Assembly (NCBI GenBank): GCA_947095585.1
Contig: OX352763.1
Span: 22,555,462 to 22,619,461 of the forward strand
DNA from: Nephrocerus scutellatus
Lineage: Eukaryota > Arthropoda > Insecta > Diptera > Pipunculidae
Direction: 5' to 3'
Length of the DNA: 64,000 nt
Below, piece after piece: positions 23,190-32,873 of this stretch (position 1 is its first letter; every line of letters starts with the position of its first letter). Under the pieces are notes generated by a model. That model searched no databases. It worked only from the letters and a program-made list of their open reading frames with translations, and was not told the DNA's origin. The position numbers and the translations under genes were made by a program.

Positions 23190-26082
23190 TGTAATGGACT
23201 ACGGGACTGTTGACTTTAAGACATCCGTCACCTGGGAGGCATGGTAGGACCGGGCGCACGCGTTCATTACGGCCGTGCTCGTCGGCAACCGGGAGGGGAT
23301 CTTGGTCCTCACATGCCTTCCGCCATTTGCACAAATAATTTCGCGTGCTGCGGTGAATACCAAAAAAAAAGAAACAAAACCTACTTTCATGATAGATAGA
23401 GAGAGGGAGAGGGAGACAGAGAGAGAGAAAATAAACCAATTGTATCGTAAACCGGATGACCTGATGCGGATCGTCGGTGGAAATCTCGGCCACCTGGGCT
23501 CGACCACCTTCTTCACCCTCCCATCCTTGGGACCCCGATGTAGTCGGGTCCCCCTTTTCGGAAGTGGGTCAATCCCACATTCCTTTTACCGGGATCACCC
23601 CTGCCGGAGAGTTGAGTTTAGTTAATTCCCCTTTTGTTTATTCCTGTTTAGGTCCATTTTCAAATAAAATAAGAACCCCTTTAAAATATAAAAAAAAAAC
23701 CCAATTCAATTTGCAGTAATGTTTACATCAAACTTATAAAAATTTATTTCAACAATTAAATGGCCTTAGAGAAAAAAAAACTTACTTCAGATTATCACTC
23801 AAACATTTACAAACAAACCAAAATTCATTTTATCCTCATTGTGATAATCGTCGCCCAAAGGGTCTAAATTCGATCAAACAAAAATAAACTTCGATTCATT
23901 TTTAATCGATCAAAATCTATTACTACTAAACTTAAATTTAATTTTTAATAATTAAAGGTGAGGACCAAAGGGGTCGAAATTGTATCATTGAAGGAAAGTA
24001 ATTAAAAGAAATTTAAATCCCTTAATTAATCTATTATTTACAAACCAAATAAAATTGTGTTAATTGTCTCCCAAAGGGTCTAAATTTGATCAAACAAAAA
24101 AAAACTTCGATTAATTTTAATCGATCAAAATCTATTACTACTAAACTTAAATTTAATTTTTAATAATTAAAGGTGAGGACCAAAGGGGTCGAAATTGTAT
24201 CATTGAAGGAAAGTAATTAAAAGAAATTTAAAATCCTTTAATTAATCTATTATTTACAAACAAAAAAAAATTTATTTTCTGTAGTAGTCATTTGTCTGGG
24301 GAGCGGATTTAAATTATGCACCCGAACTGGTTCAGCGACCAATATCATCCCTAGTCACCCTGTTGCCTGGTGCTAGAGGCACCATAAACCATAGAGAGAA
24401 ACAAAAGAAATATAAATTGTACCACTTACTTGTAAATCCACGCGACGTCGGCAGCGCTGTCGATGACGATGAATTCTAATTAGGCTGAAACAACAATGCA
24501 AGTTATTAAGCGGATGGGCCAATTTAAAGTCCTTCCCCTTCAAAATTTACCAATTAACAAATTTTCTACTTTCGAATTAATAATAAAAAAAGATTATTGT
24601 GTCCAATAGTAGTACGTAGTAGTTGCTGTAAAGATGAATGTAGTTTCCGCAGGAATATTAGTAGTAGTAGACGCGATGGTAGGAGTAAGTTCCACCGATT
24701 TAATAGTAGTAGTGTTGGTGTCCTTTCTGCCGTGATCTAAGGTCCAGAGCCTTCGACTGGAACCCAAATCGACGCAAAATTCCCTTATCGAAATTTTTAC
24801 TCGGGAATTCCGTTCATCGGGTTCGTTTTTCTCTCCATTTGATTAGGCACAAAGTTTGAAATAGGTGAATAACGAACGTCGCTGTCGCAGTTGCTGGGTT
24901 GAAAATGCCATAGACTTTGGCGATAGCCGACGTAAGGGGAAATAAAAAAAAAACGCAGCTCCTCCAATGATACGAGTACTTCATGTAGAGTTCAGGACGG
25001 TGCGCGAAAATGTAGGGCTCCGAAGTGGAATTCAGAAAGGAAATCTCCGAGCCGGTGGAAGCCAAAGGAAAAAAAAAATCATACGGGTGTTTGGGCTTGC
25101 AATGCACGAAGCGGAATTTAATCACTGGCAACCGAGATACTGCTTACGGTTTCCTCACAGAGTAGTCACACGAAAACAGCACCTGAAGAACTTATGCGTT
25201 GGAGATTTTATTTTTTTTTCCTCATCTCTAGGGCAATTATTCTGGCCAGAGGGTAATTCCTTGCACTTGCCACGCGTCTTGCCGTAGAGGAACTATATCC
25301 CAAAATGGCGAACTATTCGGCACAGAACAAAAAGAAATCGAAAGTTCATAGGTGGGAAAAAAAATTCGTGGCGACTAGCCAAAGCCTTTTCTCCTTTTTT
25401 TTTTCCTTTTATCACCACTAATAAGCCGATATTTCGCGTTTCTATATTTATTTCTAAGATTTAATAATATTTCCGACAACGGCACCACAAAATGGAAAAG
25501 ACTTGACTTTTTGCTCTGGTAGTACCCGCAAAAAAAACTCGACCACATCCGTCCAACTTGACGGCCAAAATCCAACTCCCTTTCTCAGGCAAAGTTTCGA
25601 CGCTCTTTTCTTTGGTTGATCACCAAACGAATGCCCATTACCCCCACTGTCTTTTTTGCTGCATGCGTGGCAAAAAGGTATTCGTCCAAGCTTAGTACAT
25701 ACACGCGTATGTAAACCTACCATATCACGAAAGGATGGAAGTGTCATGTCTGCGGCGTAATTGTGAGGGGAGAAGAAAAGATTATCGGATGATTCTCCGG
25801 TATCTTTCCAGAGCGATATGCTCTTCTCTCTACAGCCAATCCGTAAGCCATTTACGTGCGGTTGAAAGGTGTGATATTACCTCTCAACAAATCATACGAT
25901 ATGCTTTCTAGTGGTCAATGCAATTGTTGTTGGGGATTCTTTAAGTTTTCAAATGCGTTTAAAGGAGAATGGAAGAACCGGCGAAGGAAAGGGACAAGTG
26001 ACGGCCGATCGGCTAAAGCGTCGAAACCAATTTTTTTTCTTGCAGAGAGCTACAGGGTGTTCCTCGTATTCCTACCATTACA
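23190..26082 (-). repeat. 3' LTR of the Gypsy element
   Basis: This 2,893-bp LTR matches 32874-35766 at a fixed offset of 9,684. Inside are a GA-rich tract (about 23393-23429), a 216-bp tandem duplication (about 23850-24275) and several A- or T-rich runs. The short open frames are probably not genes: both copies keep them only because the LTRs are identical. Confidence 0.95.
23785..24280. repeat. 216-bp tandem duplication inside the 3' LTR
   Basis: Two copies with a period of 216 bp: cccaaagggtctaaatt occurs at 23854 and 24070, and ggtgaggaccaaaggggtcg at about 23956 and 24172. The same pair lies in the other LTR (33538 onward), so the duplication predates this insertion. Confidence 0.85.
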
Positions 26083-26083
26083 C

Positions 26084-26140
26084 AACAAACGATAGGCCGA
26101 ATTCCACTCAGTGATAAGACATTCTGCCCTATCGTTTGAA
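26084..26140. promoter_or_regulatory. 11-bp inverted repeat next to the 3' LTR
   Basis: CAAACGATAGG at 26086-26096 pairs with CCTATCGTTTG at 26128-26138, leaving a 31-nt loop. It lies between the end of pol and the 3' LTR, where a polypurine tract is expected, but no purine run is present directly at the LTR edge. Its role is unknown. Confidence 0.5.
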
Positions 26141-26153
26141 AAGGGTAGAAGCT

Positions 26154-29100
26154 CTATTGCCGAATATCTTTCGCATGATAAGTTCCGATCAATTTACCAG
26201 ATCTATCTTCAAGAACATAGTTCGAATTTCCTTGCTTCTCTCGAATTCGGGCCGGTACGAAAAGAGGTGCAAGCTTGGCGCTAAAGCCTTTTGCAAAATT
26301 GCTTTGGATGAAATTTCGCCGGAACACTTCCTGACCGACTTTAAAATCGACGTTACGGCTCCTCGTGTTGTAAGTTCGGGCGTTCTTTTCATAGGCATGA
26401 TGTAGGTTCTCTTGGACCCTTTTCTTGATCGTCGTTCGTTGGTCATTCGGTTGAAGGTGTGCGTCGGGTTCTTCTAACAGGTCAAGGCTACGCAACAACC
26501 GATAGTCACCCGCATGGTGTATCATGTTCATACCAAACAAGACATAGTATGGGTTATGACCAATGGTAGCGTGATTCGAACTACGCAGAGCACAACTTAT
26601 ACCGCTCAGGTATCGATCCCAATCTTTCTGATCGTCTTTGAGATAAGCTCGAATAGCAGCTATCACTGATCGATTCACCCGCTCGGACGCGTTCGACTGA
26701 GGCGAATATAAGGCCGTATACACATGTTTTATACCGTATTTTATCATTAGAGTTTTAAACTGAGCTGACTTGAACTGTACTCCGTTATCGGACACAATTT
26801 CCTCAGGTACCCCAAAGGTGTGAAAAAGGTAATCCTCTAAGTAACCGCAAATGACCGAAGCACAGAGTTTCTTCAGAGATTTTAACCAGTTGTACTTGGA
26901 AAAGTGATCGACGACAATAAATATCCCTATGGCACCGGATTTTGAACGTGGATAAGGCCCTATCAGATCGATGTATAGCCGTTGAAATGGTCTGACAGTT
27001 AGTGCTAAACGTCCCATGGGCGGTCGTAAAATGGTATTCGTTGGCTTGGTGCACTTACACGTTTCGCAATCCGAGATGAAATCCCTGACCTGTTTCAGCA
27101 TGTGAGGCCAGAAGAAATATCGTCTGATACGTTCGATAGTCTTACCCACTCCTCCGTGTGCGCTAGTCAGCCGGCAGTGTGCTTGTCGAATGATATGGCT
27201 AGCCAAGGACTGAGGAATCCATAGCTTCCACGAATCAGCCTCCTGGTCAGCATTACCGGATGCAATTTCGGTGCGTTTGTACACGTATTTTCCCATAACC
27301 TTACAATCGGGTAGCCTATTCTGGTTGGCCAAGACCTTATCCCTGAGAGACACGTATCCGGGGCTTTCGAACTCACCAGAGTCCAAGTCAACCGCGGGGC
27401 CTACATCTACAATTTCATATACTTCATCTGAATGCAATCTTGACAAGGCGTCGGGGACTACGTTTTCGGAGCCTTTCCTGTGTTCAATTGAAAACTCGAA
27501 CCCTTGAAGTTTTAAGGCCCACCGCGCCAATCTGCCGCTCAAATCGGTTTGCCTCATCAGCCACTGTAAGCTCGCGTGATCAGTGATGACCGTGAAGGTT
27601 TGACCTTCAATGTAAGCGCGAAACTTTTTGATACTTATTACAACGGCCAGGCACTCTTGCTCCGTGACGCTGTAGTTCCTCTGGGCTTTGTTAAGCTTCT
27701 GAGACATGAACGCCACTGGAACTTCATCACCGCAGTCGTTAATCTGGGCAAGAACACTCCCAATACCGTCTTGACTTGCGTCGCATTGCAGTATGAATGG
27801 TTTATTAAAGTCGGGATTCGACAGGACCGGGGCCGTGGTTAGAAGTTCCTTTAGTTTGACAAAGGCGTTATTGGCCTCTTCCGACCATGCAAACGATTTG
27901 GATTTCTTTAGTAAATCTGTAAGGGGGTGGGCTATAACTGAGAAATTGGATATGAAGCGCCGATACCAGCCCGCCATTCCCAGAAATCTCCTCAGTTGCC
28001 TGATTGACTTCGGTGTAGGGAACTCCCTTATAGCGACGAGCTTATCGGGATCAACTCTCAGAGTTCCCCCTCCTACTATATAGCCTAAATATTTCACCTC
28101 ACTCAGACAGAATTTACTTTTCCGTACGTTGATGGTAAGACCAGCCTTACGCAACTGACAGGCAACTTCTTCCAAGATTAGCAAGTGCTCATCAAATGTG
28201 TCTGTGATGACCAACAGATCATCTAGATAAACGAATACACAATCTCGAAATTGTGATGGAATCACTTGGTCCATCAACCTACACAGCGTTTGCGGGGCAT
28301 TGCATAGCCCAAATGGCATCACTCGGTACTGATACAATGGTCTACCCGGAACCGTGAAAGCAGTTTTGTCGCGCGACCCTATTTCTAGCGGAATTTGGTG
28401 AAAAGCCTTCTTTAGATCTAAGCTTGAGATTACTTCAGCAGGTGGCAATCGTCCCAGGATCCCATTTATGTGCGGCAAAGGATACGCATCCTTGACCGTT
28501 GCCGCGTTCACTTTTCTGGAATCCAAGCACAAACGAATCTTCCCAGGTTGTCGCACCAACACCACTGGCGAGCTCCAAGAACTTTTAGACTCCTCAATAA
28601 TCCCTTGCTCTAGCATTTCATCCAGTTCGGCATAGATTAGTTTTTCAATGGCTGGGGACACCGGGTAATGTCGCTGCTTCACGGGTTTTGCGTCCCTTAC
28701 GTCTATAGTGTGTTCGAGCAACGTCGTTTTGCCCAACCCGTGACTTTCGTAAGATGGGAACAAAGACTTAACCGCTTCCAGTCGTTTACGTTGATCGTCA
28801 GTCAAACTAAGAGAATTGCCATCCACCGCTCTTGCTGTATCATTATTCGAATTGAGGTGTAATTCGCCAATAACATCAGGAGCTAAATTGAATGCACGCC
28901 AGAAGTCAACTCCCAGATATAAGTCTTGCGAAAGAGTAGGGATGAGGTATAGATCAATTGTTCGAGTCTGTCCGCGAAATTCCAGATCAACTCTCATTTT
29001 CCCCTTTACTGGTTGTCGAGCTCCGTCGGCCGTTCTAACACTGCTGACGAATTTGATGATATCGTGATCACCTCGCAACAGGTCATCTGCTACTTTGGAG

Positions 29101-29492
29101 CCTAGACAGCTAATGGTGGCTCCACTGTCAAGTAATCCTAGCACCGACTGGCCTAACATTTTTACCTCGGCATAAGATCGAACATCGTTCCCCTTGTTGA
29201 TGATGGCATTCACTAGGTTCCGTCGATTTAATCGGACCGACCTCCAGAATTCTCGTAATCTGAGGGTTGATCGCTTTCTTTTTCTCTCAACCATAATTGT
29301 GTCTTCTCCGAAAATTCGTGCTTTCGCCTTTTGGTACTCGTCAAATCTTACATGATAAGGTTTGATCGGCAACAGGGCAGGTTTCCTAACGTATGATTTA
29401 CAGGTGGTATCTGATACTTTGTATATTTGAGTCGCGCAGGGTACCATAGATTTCGTCGGTATAACCCCCGTCTTCATCGTATCCGATTGCAT
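26154..29492 (-). CDS. pol: Gypsy Pol polyprotein: protease, reverse transcriptase, RNase H, integrase
   Basis: Uninterrupted 1,112-codon frame (counted from the first Met; the real start is probably by frameshift from gag). Order and approximate residues: aspartic protease with LLDSGAT at about 120; reverse transcriptase with LCLDSRKVN at 321, SSLDLKKAFHQI (Asp 359), PFGLCNAP and VYLDDLLV (Asp pair at 424-425); RNase H with FILQCDASQDG (Asp 571), TEQECLAV (Glu 613) and TDHASLQW (Asp 638); integrase with an HHCC zinc region (His 772, His 779, Cys 809, Cys 812) and core Asp 842, Asp 902 (SDNGVQF) and Glu 937 (PQSNASERVNR). All catalytic residues are present. It copies the RNA into DNA and inserts it. 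No chromodomain or envelope follows. Confidence 0.95.
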   Translation of the reverse strand: MQSDTMKTGVIPTKSMVPCATQIYKVSDTTCKSYVRKPALLPIKPYHVRFDEYQKAKARIFGEDTIMVERKRKRSTLRLREFWRSVRLNRRNLVNAIINKGNDVRSYAEVKMLGQSVLGLLDSGATISCLGSKVADDLLRGDHDIIKFVSSVRTADGARQPVKGKMRVDLEFRGQTRTIDLYLIPTLSQDLYLGVDFWRAFNLAPDVIGELHLNSNNDTARAVDGNSLSLTDDQRKRLEAVKSLFPSYESHGLGKTTLLEHTIDVRDAKPVKQRHYPVSPAIEKLIYAELDEMLEQGIIEESKSSWSSPVVLVRQPGKIRLCLDSRKVNAATVKDAYPLPHINGILGRLPPAEVISSLDLKKAFHQIPLEIGSRDKTAFTVPGRPLYQYRVMPFGLCNAPQTLCRLMDQVIPSQFRDCVFVYLDDLLVITDTFDEHLLILEEVACQLRKAGLTINVRKSKFCLSEVKYLGYIVGGGTLRVDPDKLVAIREFPTPKSIRQLRRFLGMAGWYRRFISNFSVIAHPLTDLLKKSKSFAWSEEANNAFVKLKELLTTAPVLSNPDFNKPFILQCDASQDGIGSVLAQINDCGDEVPVAFMSQKLNKAQRNYSVTEQECLAVVISIKKFRAYIEGQTFTVITDHASLQWLMRQTDLSGRLARWALKLQGFEFSIEHRKGSENVVPDALSRLHSDEVYEIVDVGPAVDLDSGEFESPGYVSLRDKVLANQNRLPDCKVMGKYVYKRTEIASGNADQEADSWKLWIPQSLASHIIRQAHCRLTSAHGGVGKTIERIRRYFFWPHMLKQVRDFISDCETCKCTKPTNTILRPPMGRLALTVRPFQRLYIDLIGPYPRSKSGAIGIFIVVDHFSKYNWLKSLKKLCASVICGYLEDYLFHTFGVPEEIVSDNGVQFKSAQFKTLMIKYGIKHVYTALYSPQSNASERVNRSVIAAIRAYLKDDQKDWDRYLSGISCALRSSNHATIGHNPYYVLFGMNMIHHAGDYRLLRSLDLLEEPDAHLQPNDQRTTIKKRVQENLHHAYEKNARTYNTRSRNVDFKVGQEVFRRNFIQSNFAKGFSAKLAPLFVPARIREKQGNSNYVLEDRSGKLIGTYHAKDIRQ

Positions 29493-29512
29493 GTTATCCG
29501 AGGTTTTGTCTA

Positions 29513-31192
29513 CTAAGGGTGTGTGTTTCGAGGACGAAACTTGGTCACACCCGTCCGAGCGTTTCCCGAGTTCATACAGGTGCTACAGTTCGGTCTGTAT
29601 ACGTTGACCGCGCCGCATCCGTAGCAAAAGATACGTCGTTCCTTTACGCAATCTAAATACCGGTGACCCGATTCATCGCAATTCCAACACCCACGACTAT
29701 TCTTTTCCGCTGGAACGCGATTTGCGACTTCCGCAAGATTTAATTGCTCAACCATATCAGGGGAACTACCGACCGCATCAACTTCAGAGATGTTCCGTCG
29801 AGGTAAAGAATTTCTAGGTCCCGCGGACCCTCGATTTAATTCAGCTAAAAACCTTTCGCGCTTCCGACAGACATCACGAAGTTGTGAGATGGAATTCATA
29901 TTTAAGTATAGAATTTCATGTCGTATATCTGGCCTGAGATTGCGAGATATTATCTCAACCAATTCTCTTTCATTTAAAGGTGTATCCAGACGATTGGTTA
30001 GAACAGACACAGAATCAAAGTACTCGTCAAAACCCTCTCGGTCTCTCTGCTTGCGCGAACGAATGCTTTCTAGAAGATCATAGTCAGTCCGACAGTCCTT
30101 GTATTGTGTTCTCAACGCTCCACAGAGATCATGCCAGTTACAAGTAAGCACACCCCTGTGGTATCGCCAATACCACTCACGAGCCTTTCCATGCAAAAGC
30201 ATATGGAAATTGCTGCAGATTAGAGAGAAATCCCCGAACAGAGTTTGATTGGTCAAGACCTGTATGCGATACAAGAATTCATCGACAGGGAGACCGTCCG
30301 GAGAACCATCGAAACGAATTTGCCATTTCTGGATCAAGCTAGTGATCCGATCGGACTTACTTAAGTCTAGAGAACGCCCCGGGATATCCGAAGGGTCGGG
30401 TGCAAACGAAACACCTCTCGAGGCAGTTGGAATTCCCTGGGCGCTGAAAGCATCAGGAATCGCCATCGGTGGTATTCGAGCGAATTCCTCTGGTCGCGTC
30501 TGGTAGAGGTTCGATGGGTCTGGTCGTGAAAAGGTGGGATGGAGATTGAAGTTTTCGAAATATCTTTGCACATTGGCGGTAACCACCTCAGACAATCGGC
30601 TAGTCAAACCCTCAATGGTTTCAGAATATTGTCGCTCCAAGGCTGACTTAACCAAGGCATTAACTTCATCCTTTGTGATGCTCTTGTCCGTAGTTGAAAT
30701 TGGCCGTACCCCAGACAACCTCCGTGGATCATCAAAGAGATGGTTCTCAACTCCCAAGCTATCGTCCAGGTCATAATTGGCACCTGTGTTTTGTGAATTC
30801 CCATTCATGGTCCAGTCGAGTGGATTGCGCCCCCTAGAATTACTTTTCTTACCCCTACCGGCGCTTCGGGTTTGTACCGTCTTCGGAATGGCGCCCTTTG
30901 ATATTGGAGTTCGCTTTGCAAACCTTTTCTTACCTGACGTTACGCCTGACGATTGTGTAACAGTTATTTCTATGGGTTTTAAACCTTCAGTCACACATTC
31001 CAGTTTACAGGTAGGGCACTTCTCTGAGGTCTTGAGGAACTCGGTGATGCAAGCGTGGTGAAATACATGTTCACACGGAGTGACTAGGCTGTCTATTTCC
31101 GGTGTCAAGCCGGACTTGCATACCTGACATATGACGCTCGGATTGAGACGCCGTAAGTCTTCGTTGCTCCTAATAGTAAACATATTCACCAA
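29513..31192 (-). CDS. gag: Gypsy Gag with N-terminal RING-H2 finger
   Basis: A 559-aa protein in a frame different from pol. Residues 22-62 form a complete RING-H2 pattern: Cys22-x2-Cys25, Cys40-x-His42-x2-His45-x2-Cys48, Cys59-Pro-x-Cys62. This fold usually binds zinc and an E2 ubiquitin-conjugating enzyme. A basic linker (about 88-125) and an acidic/serine-rich region follow, then the capsid-like core (about 285-455, with QKWQIRFDGSPDGLPVDEFL and GKAREWYWRYH). The end has one regular CCHC knuckle (Cys502, Cys505, His510, Cys515) and a second in which His is replaced by Val (Cys523, Cys526, Val531, Cys536). The frame start has two close Met codons (31192 and 31183). Capsid and RNA-packaging roles are known for Gag; ubiquitin ligase activity is inference. 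Confidence 0.9.
   Translation of the reverse strand: MVNMFTIRSNEDLRRLNPSVICQVCKSGLTPEIDSLVTPCEHVFHHACITEFLKTSEKCPTCKLECVTEGLKPIEITVTQSSGVTSGKKRFAKRTPISKGAIPKTVQTRSAGRGKKSNSRGRNPLDWTMNGNSQNTGANYDLDDSLGVENHLFDDPRRLSGVRPISTTDKSITKDEVNALVKSALERQYSETIEGLTSRLSEVVTANVQRYFENFNLHPTFSRPDPSNLYQTRPEEFARIPPMAIPDAFSAQGIPTASRGVSFAPDPSDIPGRSLDLSKSDRITSLIQKWQIRFDGSPDGLPVDEFLYRIQVLTNQTLFGDFSLICSNFHMLLHGKAREWYWRYHRGVLTCNWHDLCGALRTQYKDCRTDYDLLESIRSRKQRDREGFDEYFDSVSVLTNRLDTPLNERELVEIISRNLRPDIRHEILYLNMNSISQLRDVCRKRERFLAELNRGSAGPRNSLPRRNISEVDAVGSSPDMVEQLNLAEVANRVPAEKNSRGCWNCDESGHRYLDCVKERRIFCYGCGAVNVYRPNCSTCMNSGNARTGVTKFRPRNTHP
29561..29567 (-). promoter_or_regulatory. Candidate -1 ribosomal frameshift heptamer GGGAAAC
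   Basis: In the gag reading frame the codons are TC[G GGA AAC], the canonical X XXY YYZ slippery form, 46 nt before the gag TAG stop (29513-29515). The pol frame is -1 relative to gag and stays open from this site down to the pol Met at 29492. Shifting here would give one Gag-Pol product. Confidence 0.6.
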
Positions 31193-32849
31193 GGTTCACT
31201 CAAGTTCACCACCACCCGAAACCGTCGCACTTGTCAATGTGCGTTTCTACAAAATAGTACCGATAAACCCCAGATCAGCCACGCAGAACAACCACCAGCG
31301 TACGAAGCAAGCTCTCACCGCGAGAGATACCTTCGATAATTCAAACTAAGTAAACGGAATTCAAAATTCCTTTGAAGAAAAAAAAAATAAATTTAAGACG
31401 GCTTTGCAAATTTGATGCCTTTAGATAAGCTTTAGCTTAGATTAGGTCTGAATACCGAATTTGAACCAAACTTTAATTCAAAATATTTTGAATTATTTAA
31501 TTACTATTCGAGTTCTCTTGGAACCCTAAAATTACTATAATCCTTTACAACAGTACAAGTACAACTTACTACTACTACAGTCTAGTACAACAACCTGAAC
31601 AAGAGTTGATAAGTTCAGGTCACCCTAAATCTATTTAACCCAAATCAAGCCTACACTTAACGTTACAGAGGTGTTCTCCAAAACGAGAGATTACAAAAAA
31701 AAACGCAGAGTTAACCCAAAACGATTAATCGCATAAGCTATGCGATAACAATAGACACAAAAATAACGAAAATATGAAACCAACCACTCTGTTACTCTCT
31801 CCGACGCAAGGCATCCCGGTCGCAGTTACGTTTTCCGCATCAAGACATCGTTGAAGGAAAATTTTCGACAACATAAAATCATCAGTTCAGTTCCAAAGAA
31901 ACACCAATGACTTCCTGGTCCAAGGTCTGCGTGATACCGACTATGATAATTCCAGGAAGCACCTTGTGTAGTAATAATAAGACCATTTGACGACAACAGG
32001 TATCCTCAAGGAACCACAATCTAATATCGGCGAAGATGATGTCATCAGGGCTCTGGTCAAGCATTCGCACAGTTGCGAATGCTAGCAGTTCCAAGAGATG
32101 AAACACCACCCCATTTAACATTGACGAAATATCAATGCCAATTATATTCTGGTCCGAGGTGTGCACGAAGCAATTCTTGGCCATTCCTGGAAGGCATTGT
32201 ACGAAAACAAGAAAAAACTCCAACAGAAAGTTTATGGCGTTAAAGGTTAAAGGATGATCGGCTTCTGCTACTAATTCAGCTGATCCGATTGTCTTCGGGT
32301 CAGGTCGTCCCACTCGTGCAAGATGCTAGCAATTCCACGAAAGACACCTCAGATTCCTCCTTACCAGCTGCAGAAAACCGACGATCATAAAAGGATCTGG
32401 AGTGAGGTATCCTCGAAAACCGGGTCCACGGTCGGAAATCCAAACGGGGTTCAGAAATCTGCAATTCCAGAAACCCTGATTCGAGGTCACTCTCAGAGCA
32501 AAAGGGCTCGCCATTAAGACGAGCATTAATTTATCAAAGATTTATACTATGAAAAGATTTAACAGGCGAAATTATCATGAGCTGTAACGAGCTCGGGACG
32601 AACTTAAAATTCCCCTGGTCAGTGCATCCCACTCGTGCGCGATGTCTGCAATTCCATAAGGGAGCTTCGTCTCGTCCCGCGAACGAGGCAGAACACAATT
32701 GATAGAGAAGGGATCCGGTGTGAGTTATAACCGCACACCGAAACTAGCAATATACCATGGAGGTATTTAATTTATTCTACCAAGGAAAATAAAAGAAAAG
32801 AGAAGTTGTGGAACCCAACAAAATCCAGTAGCGCCCTGAATTCCGTCGG
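31193..32849 (-). other. Long 5' leader of the Gypsy element
   Basis: About 1.66 kb lie between the primer site and gag, long for a retrotransposon. Two imperfect direct repeats are visible: tcccactcgtgcaagatgct at about 32308 with ggatctggagtgaggtat at 32393, and tcccactcgtgcgcgatgtc at about 32625 with ggatccggtgtgagttat at 32710. A sense-strand open frame of 143 codons (31882-32313) is leucine-rich and hydrophobic in parts, with no recognised domain. The leader may hold packaging or internal entry signals; this is not shown by the sequence. Confidence 0.6.
31882..32313 (-). CDS. Possible small ORF in the Gypsy leader
   Basis: 143 codons, same strand as gag, no recognised motif; several hydrophobic stretches (INFLLEFFLVFV, LLLLHKVLPGIIIVGI). 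It may be chance in a noncoding leader. It is listed because it is the only long sense frame there. Confidence 0.2.
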   Translation of the reverse strand: MGRPDPKTIGSAELVAEADHPLTFNAINFLLEFFLVFVQCLPGMAKNCFVHTSDQNIIGIDISSMLNGVVFHLLELLAFATVRMLDQSPDDIIFADIRLWFLEDTCCRQMVLLLLHKVLPGIIIVGITQTLDQEVIGVSLELN

Positions 32850-32867
32850 GCCCCACGTTGGGCGCCA
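32850..32867 (-). promoter_or_regulatory. Primer binding site, tRNA-Lys type
   Basis: Minus-strand sequence TGGCGCCCAACGTGGGGC lies 6 nt inside the 5' LTR edge. It is the classic 18-nt complement of the 3' end of a tRNA-Lys (the Lys1,2 type). Reverse transcription of the element would start here. This fixes the element's orientation and shows that 32874-35766 is its 5' LTR. Confidence 0.9.
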
Positions 32868-32873
32868 ATTTAA

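Noticed and set aside
23134..26114. Open frames of 66-119 codons inside the LTRs
   Set aside because: No domains, low complexity, present in both LTRs only because they are identical.
26154..26446. An envelope gene between pol and the 3' LTR
   Set aside because: Only about 70 bp separate the pol stop from the LTR, so there is no room; the element is a retrotransposon without envelope.
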